64,000 nt of DNA from Ewingella americana (lineage in GTDB: Bacteria; Pseudomonadota; Gammaproteobacteria; Enterobacterales; Enterobacteriaceae), in assembly GCF_006438725.1 (NCBI RefSeq), contig NZ_RCZD01000012.1, positions 62,682 through 126,681 on the forward strand, read 5' to 3'. Shown piece after piece: positions 45,964 to 56,171 of the stretch. The notes below the pieces were generated by a model. That model was not told where the DNA came from and ran no database searches. It worked only from the letters and a program-made list of their open reading frames with translations. Both the position numbers and the translations under genes were made by a program. Numbering within the stretch: the stretch's first letter is position 1; the number at the start of each line of letters is the position of its first letter.

Positions 45964-47094
45964 TCAGGCGAAGTATTTCAGCATGGCACTGATGACGGTC
46001 TGCTGAGTCTCATCCGTCATGTTATAGAACAATGGCAGTCGCACCAGGCGTTCGCTCTCTTTGGTCGTAAAGCGGTCTTCACCACTGAAACGACCAAAGC
46101 TCTCTCCCGCCGGGCTGGCGTGCAGAGGAATATAATGGAACACCGTCAGAATATCGGCGGCTTTCATGTGCGCAATAAAGGCATCCCGGTCTTCGATATC
46201 GTTCAGACGGATGTAGTACATATGCGCATTCTGCACACAACCCTGCGCAACGGTCGGCAACGTGATGCGCCCCGCCTGTGCCAGCATTTGCAATGTCTCA
46301 TTGTAGTTGTGCCAAAGCGCCAGACGGCGCTGATTGATCGGCTCAGCGGCCTCAAGCTGACCCCACAGATAGGCGGCCTGCAAATCGGACATCAGATAAC
46401 TCGAACCAATATCGCGCCAGGTGTACTTATCCACCTGGCCGCGGAAAAACTGGCTACGGTTAGTGCCTTTTTCCCGAATGACTTCGGCGCGATCGACCAA
46501 TGTGTTGTCATTGATCAGCGTCGCACCGCCCTCGCCACCCGAGGTGTAATTTTTGGTTTCATGGAAGCTGAAACAGCCAATGTGGCCGATGGTGCCCAGT
46601 GCTTTGCCTTTATAGGTCGACATCACACCCTGCGCCGCATCTTCCACCACAAACAGCTTATATTTTTCAGCCAGTTGCATGATGTGGTCCATCTCGCAGG
46701 CTACGCCCGCGTAGTGTACCGGTACAATGACACGGGTTTTGTCAGTGATTGCCGCTTCGATCTGCATCTCATCGATGTTCATGGTGTCCGGGCGGATATC
46801 CACAAAGACGATTTTCGCGCCGCGCAGCACAAAGGCATTGGCGGTCGAGACAAACGTGAAGCTCGGCATGATCACTTCATCGCCTTCTTTGATATCGAGC
46901 AATAACGCGGCCATCTCCAGCGATGCAGTACAAGAGGGCGTCAGCAACACTTTGGCGCTGCCGAAACGCTGCTCGAACCACTGCTGGCAACGCAGCCCAA
47001 AGCCGCCGTCACCACACATTTTTCCGCTGCTCATCGCTGAACGCATGTAGTCAATTTCAGTGCCAACAACCGGGGGGGCATTAAAAGGGATCAT
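45964..47094 (-). CDS. wecE: TDP-4-keto-6-deoxyglucose aminotransferase WecE
   Basis: WecE converts TDP-4-keto-6-deoxyglucose to TDP-4-amino-4,6-dideoxygalactose with PLP and glutamate. The 376 residues equal E. coli when started at ATG 47094 (MIPFNAPPVVG). The PLP lysine is in SFHETKNYTSGGEGG, and the Asp of the cofactor pocket in VVEDAAQG. The gap to wecD is 4 bp. Its substrate normally comes from RffH and RffG, whose genes are not here. Confidence 0.97.
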   Translation of the reverse strand: MIPFNAPPVVGTEIDYMRSAMSSGKMCGDGGFGLRCQQWFEQRFGSAKVLLTPSCTASLEMAALLLDIKEGDEVIMPSFTFVSTANAFVLRGAKIVFVDIRPDTMNIDEMQIEAAITDKTRVIVPVHYAGVACEMDHIMQLAEKYKLFVVEDAAQGVMSTYKGKALGTIGHIGCFSFHETKNYTSGGEGGATLINDNTLVDRAEVIREKGTNRSQFFRGQVDKYTWRDIGSSYLMSDLQAAYLWGQLEAAEPINQRRLALWHNYNETLQMLAQAGRITLPTVAQGCVQNAHMYYIRLNDIEDRDAFIAHMKAADILTVFHYIPLHASPAGESFGRFSGEDRFTTKESERLVRLPLFYNMTDETQQTVISAMLKYFA

Positions 47095-47098
47095 TTTT

Positions 47099-47797
47099 TC
47101 ACCTGTACAGCCAATATGCCGAGCGAGAGATTTTTCCCCCACTGGCGATATAAAGATTCAGAGCAGCAAGATTGCTGGTTTGTGTCGCGACATACAGCCG
47201 GGAGACGCTATTGGCGACGCACCACTGTTTCGCCGCCGTCATGAGTTGTTTGCCGACGCCATGGCCCTGCCATTCGGGCAGGACAGCCAGTAAGCCAATG
47301 CGCGCCGCACCCTGCGCCGTCTGACGAAGGGTAACAAAACCCTGAGTTTCACCGGAGGAGCTTTTCATCAATAAACAGAGATGGTCAAAAGTACCCAGTA
47401 CGGCTTTCTCCGCCCACCGGGCATAAAAGCGCTCACTGTCCTGCGGTTGGTACCAAGGGGTGCGAAAGCGGCTGAGGCGAAAAGCGGCACCCGCCGCAGC
47501 GCTGATGGCCGAAATATCCGAACCGGTAGCGGTTTTTACGTCAACAGGCGACGGCGTTGTCCCACCGGGGGTGATGCACAGGTCAATCTCACCTTCGACC
47601 AGCTGAAAACCACGGGCCTGTAAGGTATCAAGTATCTGGGTATCATCCGCATTCACTTTCACCTGCACCCGCGCATAGGCGGCGAACGCCGGTTCAGTCA
47701 CAGCAACAGCTGCCGGGTCTATGTGCAGTTTTGCAGTGCACAAACCGAAAAATTCACTTTCCCATTCGAGGGGTTCGAGCGTGCCGCAAAGACTCAT
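47099..47797 (-). CDS. wecD: TDP-fucosamine acetyltransferase WecD
   Basis: WecD acetylates TDP-4-amino-4,6-dideoxygalactose to TDP-Fuc4NAc. The 232-residue GNAT protein (E. coli 224) has FRTPWYQPQDSERFYARW, the acetyl-CoA loop VLPEWQGHGVGKQLM, and the C-terminal SAYWLYR. ATG 47797 is chosen from the family start; it leaves 19 bp from the wecC stop, so wecD directly follows wecC. E. coli has rffG and rffH in that gap. Confidence 0.94.
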   Translation of the reverse strand: MSLCGTLEPLEWESEFFGLCTAKLHIDPAAVAVTEPAFAAYARVQVKVNADDTQILDTLQARGFQLVEGEIDLCITPGGTTPSPVDVKTATGSDISAISAAAGAAFRLSRFRTPWYQPQDSERFYARWAEKAVLGTFDHLCLLMKSSSGETQGFVTLRQTAQGAARIGLLAVLPEWQGHGVGKQLMTAAKQWCVANSVSRLYVATQTSNLAALNLYIASGGKISRSAYWLYR

Positions 47798-47816
47798 GCC
47801 ACTCTCCTGCCGATGA

Positions 47817-49079
47817 TTAACGCCAGACACCTTTGGTATCGACAATCCATAGCTGATGAACCTGATCCGCCGGGATCGCTTTGAAAATCTGATGATCGAC
47901 TAACATGACCAGTAGATCGGCATTTTGCAACGCATCCTCTACCGTATGCAGGCTCACGTTGCCGTCCAGTGCCGCAGGCAGATGGTGCACGTGCGGTTCA
48001 ACCGCCCAGGTTTCCCCGGCGTGCCAATCAGCAATGAGGCGGGTGACTTCAACGGCCGGGCTTTCGCGCAGGTCATCAATATTGGGTTTGAATGCCAGCC
48101 CAAAGCAGGCAATTTTCGCCTCGGAAGCCCGCTTGCCCGTGGCTGTCAGGCAGTCAGCCAGTGCCGATTTTACGCGGTCAACCACCCAATGTGGCTTGCT
48201 ATCATTCACTTCACGCGCCGTTTTGATGAGCCGCGCCAGGTCAGGGTTTTGCGCCACGATAAACCAGGGGTCTACCGCAATGCAGTGCCCTCCCACACCA
48301 GGCCCAGGCTGCAGAATATTCACGCGTGGATGGCGGTTGGCCAGCGCGATAAGCTCCCAGACATTAATGCCCTGCGCATCACAAATCAGCGACAGTTCAT
48401 TGGCAAAGGCAATGTTGACGTCCCGGAAACTGTTCTCAGTCAGCTTGCACATTTCAGCGGTGCGCGAGTTAGTCACCACGCATTCGCCCTGCAGGAAGAT
48501 ATTGTATAAGTCGCAGGCACGCTGCGAACAAATCGCCGTCATACCGCCAATCACCCGATCATTTTTAATCAGCTCCACCATCACCTGCCCAGGTAAGACC
48601 CGCTCCGGGCAGTAGGCGATATTCACATCAGCGTGGTCGCTTTCTTGCTGGGGGAAACTCAGATCAGGACGGCATTCTGCCAGCCATTCGGCCATCAGCT
48701 CGGTGGTACCAACCGGCGAGGTGGACTCAAGGATCACCAGATTGCCTTTTTTCAGCACCGGCGCAATAGAACGCACGGCCGACTCAACGTATCTCAAGTC
48801 GGGCTGATGATCGCCCATAAAGGGCGTCGGGACGGCAATCAGAAAAGCATCAGCGGGCTGTGGGCGGGTGAATGCCTGCAGAAAACCGTCATCAACGGCG
48901 GTTTTCACCAACGCATCGAGCGCCGGTTCCACAATATGTATGGCTCCGCGATTAATGGTATCCACGGCATGCTGGTTGATATCCACACCGATGACTTTTT
49001 TCTGGTGCGAAGCAAAGGCTGCCGCAGTCGGCAGACCGATGTAACCCAGTCCAATGACAGAAATAGTTTGGAAGCTCAT
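47817..49079 (-). CDS. wecC: UDP-ManNAc dehydrogenase WecC
   Basis: WecC oxidises UDP-N-acetylmannosamine to UDP-ManNAcA with two NAD. The 420 residues (same as E. coli) have the NAD motif [31 protein letters not shown], and the catalytic Cys in [15 protein letters not shown]. The ATG overlaps wecB by 4 nt. Confidence 0.98.
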   Translation of the reverse strand: MSFQTISVIGLGYIGLPTAAAFASHQKKVIGVDINQHAVDTINRGAIHIVEPALDALVKTAVDDGFLQAFTRPQPADAFLIAVPTPFMGDHQPDLRYVESAVRSIAPVLKKGNLVILESTSPVGTTELMAEWLAECRPDLSFPQQESDHADVNIAYCPERVLPGQVMVELIKNDRVIGGMTAICSQRACDLYNIFLQGECVVTNSRTAEMCKLTENSFRDVNIAFANELSLICDAQGINVWELIALANRHPRVNILQPGPGVGGHCIAVDPWFIVAQNPDLARLIKTAREVNDSKPHWVVDRVKSALADCLTATGKRASEAKIACFGLAFKPNIDDLRESPAVEVTRLIADWHAGETWAVEPHVHHLPAALDGNVSLHTVEDALQNADLLVMLVDHQIFKAIPADQVHQLWIVDTKGVWR

Positions 49080-50206
49080 TGTGATACTCGATGATTCTTT
49101 AATGCGTCAAGAATACGACGGCAGGCTTGTCCGTCGCCGTAAGGATTATGCGCCCGGCTCATGCTGTGATATTCATTTTCGTCGCTCAGCAGCCGGCTCA
49201 CTTCTTTCACTATTTTTGCAGTATCGGTGCCAACCAGCCGGACGGTTCCGGCGCTGATCGCTTCCGGCCGTTCTGTGCTTTCCCGCATCACCAGCACAGG
49301 TTTACCCAGTGAGGGCGCTTCTTCCTGGATGCCGCCTGAATCGGTGAGGATCAGGTAGGCCTTGTCCATCAAATAGACAAAGGGTAAATAGTCCTGCGGG
49401 TCTATTAATATAATGTTGTCGATACCGCGCAAAATACGGTTTACCGGCTCGCTGACGTTCGGGTTGAGATGCACCGGATAAACGATTTGCACCTCCGGAT
49501 GTTGCAGCGCAATGCTTGCCAGCGCATTGCAGATACGGTCGAAGCCGCCGCCAAAGCTCTCGCGGCGGTGGCCGGTAACCAGAATCATTTTCTTATTAGC
49601 ATCGATAAGGGGATAGCGGGACGCCTGTTGCTCAACCAAACCGGCATCGGCTTTGACTCTGTCACGAACCCACAGTAAAGCATCGATAACTGTATTCCCG
49701 GTGATGAAAATATCGTCTGTCGAGATCCCTTCACGCAACAAATTGTCACGCGAGGTTTCAGTCGGCGCAAAATGCCATTTTGCCAAATGTGTAGTTAAAC
49801 GGCGGTTGGCCTCTTCCGGCCATGGTGATGAGAGGTCGCCAGTGCGCAAACCGGCTTCAACGTGCCCAACGGGGATTCGCTGATAGAATGCAGCCAAACT
49901 GGCCGAAAGCGTGGTGGTCGTATCACCATGCACCAGTACCACGTCTGGCTGGAATTCCTGCAAAACAGGTTTTAATCCTTTCAGGATGCGGCTGGTTATT
50001 TCTGTCAGGTCCTGACCGGGCTGCATGATGTTGAGGTCATAATCGGGCTGGATACCAAACAGATGCAATACTTGATCTAACATTTCACGATGCTGGGCCG
50101 TGACACAGACTTTTGACTCAAAGGCGTCATCCTGAGCCAAAGCGTGCACCAGCGGGGCCATTTTGATGGCTTCCGGGCGGGTGCCGAATATCGTCAACAC
50201 TTTCAA
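49076..50206 (-). CDS. wecB: UDP-GlcNAc 2-epimerase WecB
   Basis: WecB makes UDP-ManNAc from UDP-GlcNAc for ECA. The family start aligns to TTG at 50204-50206 ([20 protein letters not shown]), preceded by GAGAG, and gives 376 residues, exactly as in E. coli; the frame is open a further 36 bp upstream. [25 protein letters not shown] and [22 protein letters not shown] are the UDP-binding and catalytic segments. Confidence 0.96.
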   Translation of the reverse strand: MKVLTIFGTRPEAIKMAPLVHALAQDDAFESKVCVTAQHREMLDQVLHLFGIQPDYDLNIMQPGQDLTEITSRILKGLKPVLQEFQPDVVLVHGDTTTTLSASLAAFYQRIPVGHVEAGLRTGDLSSPWPEEANRRLTTHLAKWHFAPTETSRDNLLREGISTDDIFITGNTVIDALLWVRDRVKADAGLVEQQASRYPLIDANKKMILVTGHRRESFGGGFDRICNALASIALQHPEVQIVYPVHLNPNVSEPVNRILRGIDNIILIDPQDYLPFVYLMDKAYLILTDSGGIQEEAPSLGKPVLVMRESTERPEAISAGTVRLVGTDTAKIVKEVSRLLSDENEYHSMSRAHNPYGDGQACRRILDALKNHRVSQ

Positions 50207-50282
50207 AGTGAGTCTCTCTTGTTCAGTTAGGCGCAGACACATCCTGCTAGCCAGGCGAAATCGTTCGCCCTTATAGATTCAT

Positions 50283-51347
50283 TTATTGGGTTATGGCACT
50301 CCGGCGGCGTGCCAACGCAACACCGGCTCCGATCAGCCCCCCCACTACACCCCACATGACCATCAGGAAGGCGCGGCGCGGGCTGTCGCGTTTTACCGGC
50401 TCTTCCGGGGTACGCAGATAGCGGTATGTCTGGAAGTGCGCTGTCAGCGTCGGCCCCACATTCAGGGTCGATAACATGGCACGGTTTTGATCGTAGTCTA
50501 GGTCAAAATTCGGACCTGAAGCTTGTAATAATTCCAGACGGGCCTGCAACATGGGTGTCCCTAACAGGAACATATCCGAAGAGGGCAGTTGCTCAGCCGG
50601 CGTCGCCGTCAGGCTCTCGTTAATCTTCTGCTGCTGGGCGATTTTCAGTGCCTGCTGGGTGTTGTTCATTTGACGCTGGAAGATGGACTGCGCCACGGCG
50701 TCCTGACGTTTGACCTGCGCCTTCATCGACTGTGTGCGTGCGGCCCAGGCTCCCTGCAATTCATCGTATAAATGCTGCGCAGCACGCTTGCTGGCAAAAT
50801 TCACATATTCGCGCAGCAGTTTATTGGCGTCAGCGGAGCTTTCGGCCGTCAGCTTCACACTGTCATTCGGTACTTTGAGTGCGTCCCGTGAGGTGAACTG
50901 GATATCGTTAATCATGTCATCGAGCAACACCGCGTCGGTCCGCGCATCACCTTCTTTACGCTGCTGGTAATAAGGGCTGTTCAACCAGAAATCACGACGG
51001 GTGTCATACGCTGCGAGCTGCATAACAAATTCGTTATAAGCATCTTCGGAAATGGTGGGCTGACTGTCCAACGGCGCCTGCGCATTGCGCACATCCAGAT
51101 TGCGTAAAAACTGCGCCTGAGAGAAATAAGAAGACAGATTATTCACCGTCGGCCGGTCGGTGATCGCCGTTGAACTCCACTCCTGTTTCATCAAATATGA
51201 AGAACCTAGCGCAATGACAGCAAACAGTACGCCCATCCCGACAATCCAAAATTTCCCACTCCACAGCGTGCAGCACAAACCGCGGATATCCAGCTCGTTA
51301 TCGATGCTGGCCTCTACTTTTTTGGCGTTTGTCTCTGATGTCATCAC
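50283..51347 (-). CDS. wzzE: ECA chain-length regulator WzzE
   Basis: The 354-residue polysaccharide co-polymerase (E. coli 348) sets ECA chain length with WzyE. It has an N-terminal membrane helix (about 32-53), a large periplasmic domain with coiled coil, and a C-terminal helix in a Pro/Gly-containing segment (RRAFLMVMWGVVGGLIGAGVAL). It lies between wecA and wecB in the conserved order. Confidence 0.96.
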   Translation of the reverse strand: MMTSETNAKKVEASIDNELDIRGLCCTLWSGKFWIVGMGVLFAVIALGSSYLMKQEWSSTAITDRPTVNNLSSYFSQAQFLRNLDVRNAQAPLDSQPTISEDAYNEFVMQLAAYDTRRDFWLNSPYYQQRKEGDARTDAVLLDDMINDIQFTSRDALKVPNDSVKLTAESSADANKLLREYVNFASKRAAQHLYDELQGAWAARTQSMKAQVKRQDAVAQSIFQRQMNNTQQALKIAQQQKINESLTATPAEQLPSSDMFLLGTPMLQARLELLQASGPNFDLDYDQNRAMLSTLNVGPTLTAHFQTYRYLRTPEEPVKRDSPRRAFLMVMWGVVGGLIGAGVALARRRSAITQ

Positions 51348-51384
51348 AGCCAGTAAACCTCTAAATAATGGATAATTGATGGAG

Positions 51385-52464
51385 TTATCGAGCGCGACGA
51401 AGACGCCGTTTGAAACGTTTGATTGAACGCGCTACGCGCCATGCACGCTTGATGCAGTAGCCATAAAACAGGAAAGCCGGCAGGAACAGTAACAACATTA
51501 GCCATTCGGGGACAAACCCGAGATGCTCACCGATAACCCCCACCGCAGCCAGTAATGCAGCAGCCAGCGTAATTAAGACAAAGGCCTGATGCGGGCTGAA
51601 TCCGGCCCGCATAATCAGATGGTGAATGTGCTGACGGTCCGGGGAGAAAGGGCTCATGCCTTTACGCAAACGACGATACATGATGGCGATCATGTCCATC
51701 AGTGGGATAGCGATCAGCCATAGCGCGGTGACCGGCGTCATCGGGTGCGTCGGGCCCTGAGTGCTTTGCAGTAAGATCCAGATGATGGTGAAACCAATCA
51801 GCGTACTGCCTGCATCACCCATAAAGACTTTATAACGCGGGCCAAAAACGCCGAGGTTGAGCATGATATACGGAAGGGTGGCAGCAATCATGGCAAAGCA
51901 CCAGAGCGCAAGATCCATGTGACCGCTCATGTACATGACAATCCCTATCGCGCCAAAGCTAACACTGGATAAACCGCCCAACAGCCCGTCAATTCCGTCC
52001 ACCATATTAAAAGCGTTGATGGCAGCCCAAACGGCAAACAGCGTGATGGGATAACCAAATGGGCCGAGGACCATTTCCCAAGGGCCGATGATATGACCCA
52101 GGTTCTTCAAAATCAGACCCGCGTAAACCATCATGACGATCGCCACCAGCGCCTGTACGAATGCACGGATTTTAACGCTGATATCAAAGCGATCGTCCAA
52201 CGCACCCACTAAAACCAGAAGTCCAGCACACCCCAGATAGAGCATGCGATGGGCAATGTAATAGTCAGTGATCAGGAAAGTGAAGCAAATACCCGCAAAT
52301 ATAGAAATTCCGCCCACCAGAGGGATCAGACCCTGATGACGTTTACGATAATTGGGTTTATCAACCAAGCCGATTTTTTTAGCAACCTTGCGGGCCAAAA
52401 ATAAAAAGACAAAAGAAAAAAAGAAAATAGCGAGGAGTTCAGTACTCATATTGAGCATGTTCAC
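51385..52464 (-). CDS. wecA: Undecaprenyl-phosphate GlcNAc-1-phosphate transferase WecA
   Basis: WecA begins ECA and many O-antigens by adding GlcNAc-1-P to undecaprenyl phosphate. The GTG start at 52464 fits the E. coli GTG start and gives 359 residues (E. coli 367; the C-terminal tail is shorter). Eleven membrane helices surround DDRFD, NMVDGIDGL and DRQHIHHLIMRAGF. It heads the 10-gene ECA operon found here. The 284-bp gap to rho must hold its promoter. Confidence 0.97.
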   Translation of the reverse strand: MNMLNMSTELLAIFFFSFVFLFLARKVAKKIGLVDKPNYRKRHQGLIPLVGGISIFAGICFTFLITDYYIAHRMLYLGCAGLLVLVGALDDRFDISVKIRAFVQALVAIVMMVYAGLILKNLGHIIGPWEMVLGPFGYPITLFAVWAAINAFNMVDGIDGLLGGLSSVSFGAIGIVMYMSGHMDLALWCFAMIAATLPYIMLNLGVFGPRYKVFMGDAGSTLIGFTIIWILLQSTQGPTHPMTPVTALWLIAIPLMDMIAIMYRRLRKGMSPFSPDRQHIHHLIMRAGFSPHQAFVLITLAAALLAAVGVIGEHLGFVPEWLMLLLFLPAFLFYGYCIKRAWRVARSIKRFKRRLRRAR

Positions 52465-52702
52465 AGTCAATAAATCTCTGCAAAAAGATAAGGCAGCTTA
52501 GCCTGGGCCAACGTCATAAAACCTCACAGCCTTAAAGTCATATCCTATGGTGACAGTTATGGTGTTGTCTCAAGCAATACCTTTAACTGATGCCTCTTTC
52601 CTGTTGCTTCGACAAGGTAGAGAAAGAATCACTGAAAGACTATCAGCGCTTATCTTAATTCCAACTCTTTTCAGAATTTGCCTTATCCTAGCCGCCAAAA
52701 GC

Positions 52703-52730
52703 AAAAAACGCCACGACTTAGCGTGGCGTT
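52703..52730 (-). terminator. Terminator after rho
   Basis: AACGCCACG/CGTGGCGTT on the - strand with a CTAAGT loop and T6 tail, about 20 bp past the rho stop. Confidence 0.9.
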
Positions 52731-52748
52731 AGCTGACTTTCACACCAA

Positions 52749-54008
52749 TTACGAACGTTTCATCATATCGAAGAAATCGTCGTTGGTTTTGGTCATCGCA
52801 AGCTTATTAATAAGGAATTCCATCGCGTCGATCTCACCCATTGGATGGATGATTTTGCGCAGGATCCACATTTTTTGCAGCTCTTCTGACGTCGTAAGCA
52901 ACTCTTCTTTACGCGTCCCTGAACGGTTGTAATCGATAGCAGGGAAGACACGTTTCTCAGCGATTTTACGCGCGAGGTGCAGTTCCATGTTGCCGGTACC
53001 TTTGAATTCTTCATAGATAACTTCATCCATTTTAGAACCGGTATCAACCAAAGCCGTCGCGATGATGGTCAGGCTGCCGCCCTCCTCAACGTTACGTGCT
53101 GCACCGAAGAAACGTTTTGGACGGTGAAGGGCATTGGCATCAACACCACCGGTCAGTACTTTACCTGACGCTGGGACCACGGTGTTATACGCACGGGCCA
53201 GACGGGTGATGGAGTCAAGAAGAATGATAACGTCTTTCTTGTGCTCAACCAGACGTTTGGCTTTTTCGATAACCATTTCGGCTACCTGCACGTGACGCGA
53301 GGCTGGCTCATCAAAGGTAGAAGCAATAACTTCGCCTTTAACCAGACGCTGCATCTCGGTCACTTCTTCTGGACGTTCGTCAATCAGCAGAACCATCAGC
53401 ACGCAGTCAGGATGGTTGTACGCAATGCTGGTAGCGATGTTCTGCAACAGCATGGTTTTACCGGCTTTCGGTGGTGCCACGATTAAACCACGCTGACCGC
53501 GGCCAATCGGTGAAGCTAAATCAAGTACGCGTGCGGTTAAATCTTCAGTCGAACCATTGCCGCGTTCCATACGTAAACGTGAGTTAGCATGTAACGGGGT
53601 CAAGTTTTCGAACAAGATTTTATTGCGGGCGTTTTCTGGTTTGTCGTAGTTAACTTCGTTAACTTTCAACAGGGCAAAATAGCGTTCACCTTCTTTTGGT
53701 GGGCGGATTTTACCGGAAATGGTGTCGCCAGTACGAAGGTTGAAGCGGCGAATTTGGCTTGGAGAAACGTAGATGTCGTCGGGACCGGCGAGGTAGGAAC
53801 TGTCTCCAGAGCGGAGGAAACCAAATCCATCCTGCAATATTTCCAGTACGCCATCACCGAAGATGTCTTCTCCGCTTTTCGCATGTTGCTTCAGGATTGA
53901 AAATATAATGTCTTGCTTACGCATACGGGCTTGGTTTTCCAGCCCCATATTTTCGCCGAGTGCAATCAGGTCAGAGACCGGCGTATTCTTTAATTCGGTA
54001 AGATTCAT
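52749..54008 (-). CDS. rho: Transcription termination factor Rho
   Basis: Rho is a hexameric RNA-dependent ATPase/translocase. The 419 residues match E. coli exactly. The N-terminal helix bundle and cold-shock-like RNA domain ([30 protein letters not shown]) are followed by Walker [11 protein letters not shown], the Q-loop region GRGQRG, Walker [16 protein letters not shown] and the R-loop. Nearly invariant in the order. In E. coli it autoregulates through its leader. Confidence 0.99.
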   Translation of the reverse strand: MNLTELKNTPVSDLIALGENMGLENQARMRKQDIIFSILKQHAKSGEDIFGDGVLEILQDGFGFLRSGDSSYLAGPDDIYVSPSQIRRFNLRTGDTISGKIRPPKEGERYFALLKVNEVNYDKPENARNKILFENLTPLHANSRLRMERGNGSTEDLTARVLDLASPIGRGQRGLIVAPPKAGKTMLLQNIATSIAYNHPDCVLMVLLIDERPEEVTEMQRLVKGEVIASTFDEPASRHVQVAEMVIEKAKRLVEHKKDVIILLDSITRLARAYNTVVPASGKVLTGGVDANALHRPKRFFGAARNVEEGGSLTIIATALVDTGSKMDEVIYEEFKGTGNMELHLARKIAEKRVFPAIDYNRSGTRKEELLTTSEELQKMWILRKIIHPMGEIDAMEFLINKLAMTKTNDDFFDMMKRS

Positions 54009-54423
54009 AATGGTGGGTTCTTAAACTCGGGGTATGTCTCGAACATCTGTCGTGAATGGGTATGGCAGGATCATCCATGCCTGTTTGTGTAGGACACTCA
54101 ATTAACAGTTTCTGAATATAAGCCACAGGCAGTCGCATGGGGCTATTCTTGATGGGCAGACTGATATTGAAGGTGTCTTAATGCCGATTTTGTCAAAACC
54201 GTTAGATTGTCAAAGCACAGTGCCAGTTCAACTTATTTTTATCAAAGTTACTTTACAGGTCTAGGCAGATGTTTTTGACACAGAATAAAACGTAAGAATC
54301 AAACTACAGGTAAGCTCTATTTGCAGTAAGCGTAAACTTAGCACGCTTCTTGACAGGCGTCTAGCGGACAATATGAAAAACACGTCAGCCCGCTAAACAC
54401 CTGGGTTTGGTCATCCCGACCGA
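54009..54423 (-). other. rho leader and promoter region (415 bp)
   Basis: Between rho and trxA on the - strand. It must contain the rho promoter and the long leader that carries Rho's own termination sites in E. coli. I see no confident -35/-10 pair. One open frame (53971-54138, 55 codons) runs into the first codons of rho in another frame; see findings. No other gene is evident. Confidence 0.5.
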
Positions 54424-54750
54424 TTACAGATTTGCCGTCAGGAACTCTTTCAACTGACCTTTTGACAGTGCGCCAACTTTCGTTGCTGCGACTTCACCGT
54501 CTTTAAATAACAGCAGGGTAGGAATACCACGGATGCCGTATTTAGGTGCAGTACCTGGGTTTTCATCAATATTCAGCTTGGCGATGGTCAGCTTGCCTTC
54601 GAACTCGGTGGCAATTTCATCCAAAATCGGAGCAATCATCTTGCACGGACCACACCATTCAGCCCAGAAATCGACCAGAACCAGCCCATCGGCTTTCAGT
54701 ACATCTTTGTCGAAACTGTCATCAGTCAGGTGAATAATTTTATCGCTCAT
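54424..54750 (-). CDS. trxA: Thioredoxin 1
   Basis: The 108-residue thioredoxin has the redox-active WCGPC at 32-36 and the cis-Pro segment [11 protein letters not shown]. It reduces ribonucleotide reductase, PAPS reductase and protein disulfides in the cytoplasm, and serves as the processivity factor of T7 DNA polymerase. It is divergent from rhlB and precedes rho, as in E. coli. Confidence 0.99.
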   Translation of the reverse strand: MSDKIIHLTDDSFDKDVLKADGLVLVDFWAEWCGPCKMIAPILDEIATEFEGKLTIAKLNIDENPGTAPKYGIRGIPTLLLFKDGEVAATKVGALSKGQLKEFLTANL

Positions 54751-54868
54751 GTTCTACTCCAAAGGATTATCTTTACCTTGTTGATGTAGCATTAACCAAC
54801 ATTAGGTTGACTTTATTTCACCGGATACGCTTTCGTAAAGCAATAGTTAGCTGATATTCTACCACACT

Positions 54869-56167
54869 ATGAGCAAAACACACTTGACCGAACAGAAGTT
54901 TTCCGACTTCGCCCTGCACCCGCTTGCAGTTGAAGCCCTTGAAAAGAAAGGCTTTCATTACTGCACTCCTATTCAGGCATTGGCATTGCCAATCACGCTC
55001 GCTGGGCGTGATGTTGCAGGTCAGGCGCAAACCGGTACCGGCAAGACGCTGGCTTTTCTAGCGTCTACTTTCCATTATCTGCTTTCTCACCCGGCCGCTG
55101 AGGGTCGAAAGATCAATCAACCGCGTGCGTTAATCATGGCACCAACGCGCGAACTTGCGGTACAAATTCACTCCGATGCAGAAGCATTATCTGAATCCAC
55201 CGGGCTGAAATTGGGCCTGGCCTACGGCGGCGATGGCTACGACAAACAGCTTAAAGTACTGGAAAGTGGCGTTGATATTCTCATCGGTACCACCGGTCGT
55301 CTGATTGACTACACCAAACAAAATTATATTGATCTGGGTGCAATTCAGGTTGTCGTCTTAGACGAAGCCGATCGCATGTTTGATCTCGGCTTTATTAAAG
55401 ACATCCGCTGGTTGTTCCGCCGTATGCCTCCCGCGACGCAGCGCCTAAATATGCTGTTCTCCGCGACACTCTCTTACCGCGTAAAAGAGTTGGCGTTCGA
55501 AAATATGAACAATGCCGAATCGATTGAAATCGAGCCGGAACAAAAAACAGGTCACCGTATTCAGGAAGAGCTGTTCTACCCTTCAAATGAAGAAAAAATG
55601 CGCCTGTTGCAGACGCTGATTGAAGAAGAATGGCCTGATCGCTGTATTATCTTTGCCAACACCAAACACCGTTGTGAAGACGTCTGGGGCCACCTGGCTG
55701 CCGATGGTCACCGTGTGGGGTTGTTGACTGGTGATGTGCCGCAGAAAAAACGTCTGCGTGTGCTGGAAGACTTTACTAAAGGTACGCTGGATATTCTGGT
55801 GGCAACTGATGTTGCAGCACGTGGCCTGCACATTCCTGCGGTAACGCACGTCTTCAACTATGACCTGCCAGACGACTGTGAAGATTACGTTCACCGTATT
55901 GGCCGTACCGGCCGCGCGGGTTTAAGCGGTCACTCCATCAGCCTGGCTTGTGAAGAGTACGCGCTGAACTTAACGGCTATCGAAACCTACACCGGTCACA
56001 GCATTCCGGTTAGCCGCTACAACAGCGATGCTCTGCTGGAAGATTTGCCTGCGCCAAAACGCTTGGCTCGCGCCCGCAGTGGTAATGGTCCGCGACGTAA
56101 CGGTAATAATTCATCATCGCGTCGTAGCAGCAGTGCACCTCGCAGCAACCGTAAGCGTACGGGCTAA
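54869..56167 (+). CDS. rhlB: DEAD-box RNA helicase RhlB
   Basis: RhlB is the degradosome helicase that feeds structured RNA to PNPase through RNase E. The 432 residues (E. coli 421) show the Q motif FHYCTPIQ near 29-36, AQTGTGKT at 53-60, [31 protein letters not shown], and [10 protein letters not shown]. The C-terminal tail is basic and Ser/Arg/Asn-rich, and RNA-binding in the family. gppA starts 4 bp after the stop. Confidence 0.98.
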   Translation: MSKTHLTEQKFSDFALHPLAVEALEKKGFHYCTPIQALALPITLAGRDVAGQAQTGTGKTLAFLASTFHYLLSHPAAEGRKINQPRALIMAPTRELAVQIHSDAEALSESTGLKLGLAYGGDGYDKQLKVLESGVDILIGTTGRLIDYTKQNYIDLGAIQVVVLDEADRMFDLGFIKDIRWLFRRMPPATQRLNMLFSATLSYRVKELAFENMNNAESIEIEPEQKTGHRIQEELFYPSNEEKMRLLQTLIEEEWPDRCIIFANTKHRCEDVWGHLAADGHRVGLLTGDVPQKKRLRVLEDFTKGTLDILVATDVAARGLHIPAVTHVFNYDLPDDCEDYVHRIGRTGRAGLSGHSISLACEEYALNLTAIETYTGHSIPVSRYNSDALLEDLPAPKRLARARSGNGPRRNGNNSSSRRSSSAPRSNRKRTG

Positions 56168-56171
56168 TATC

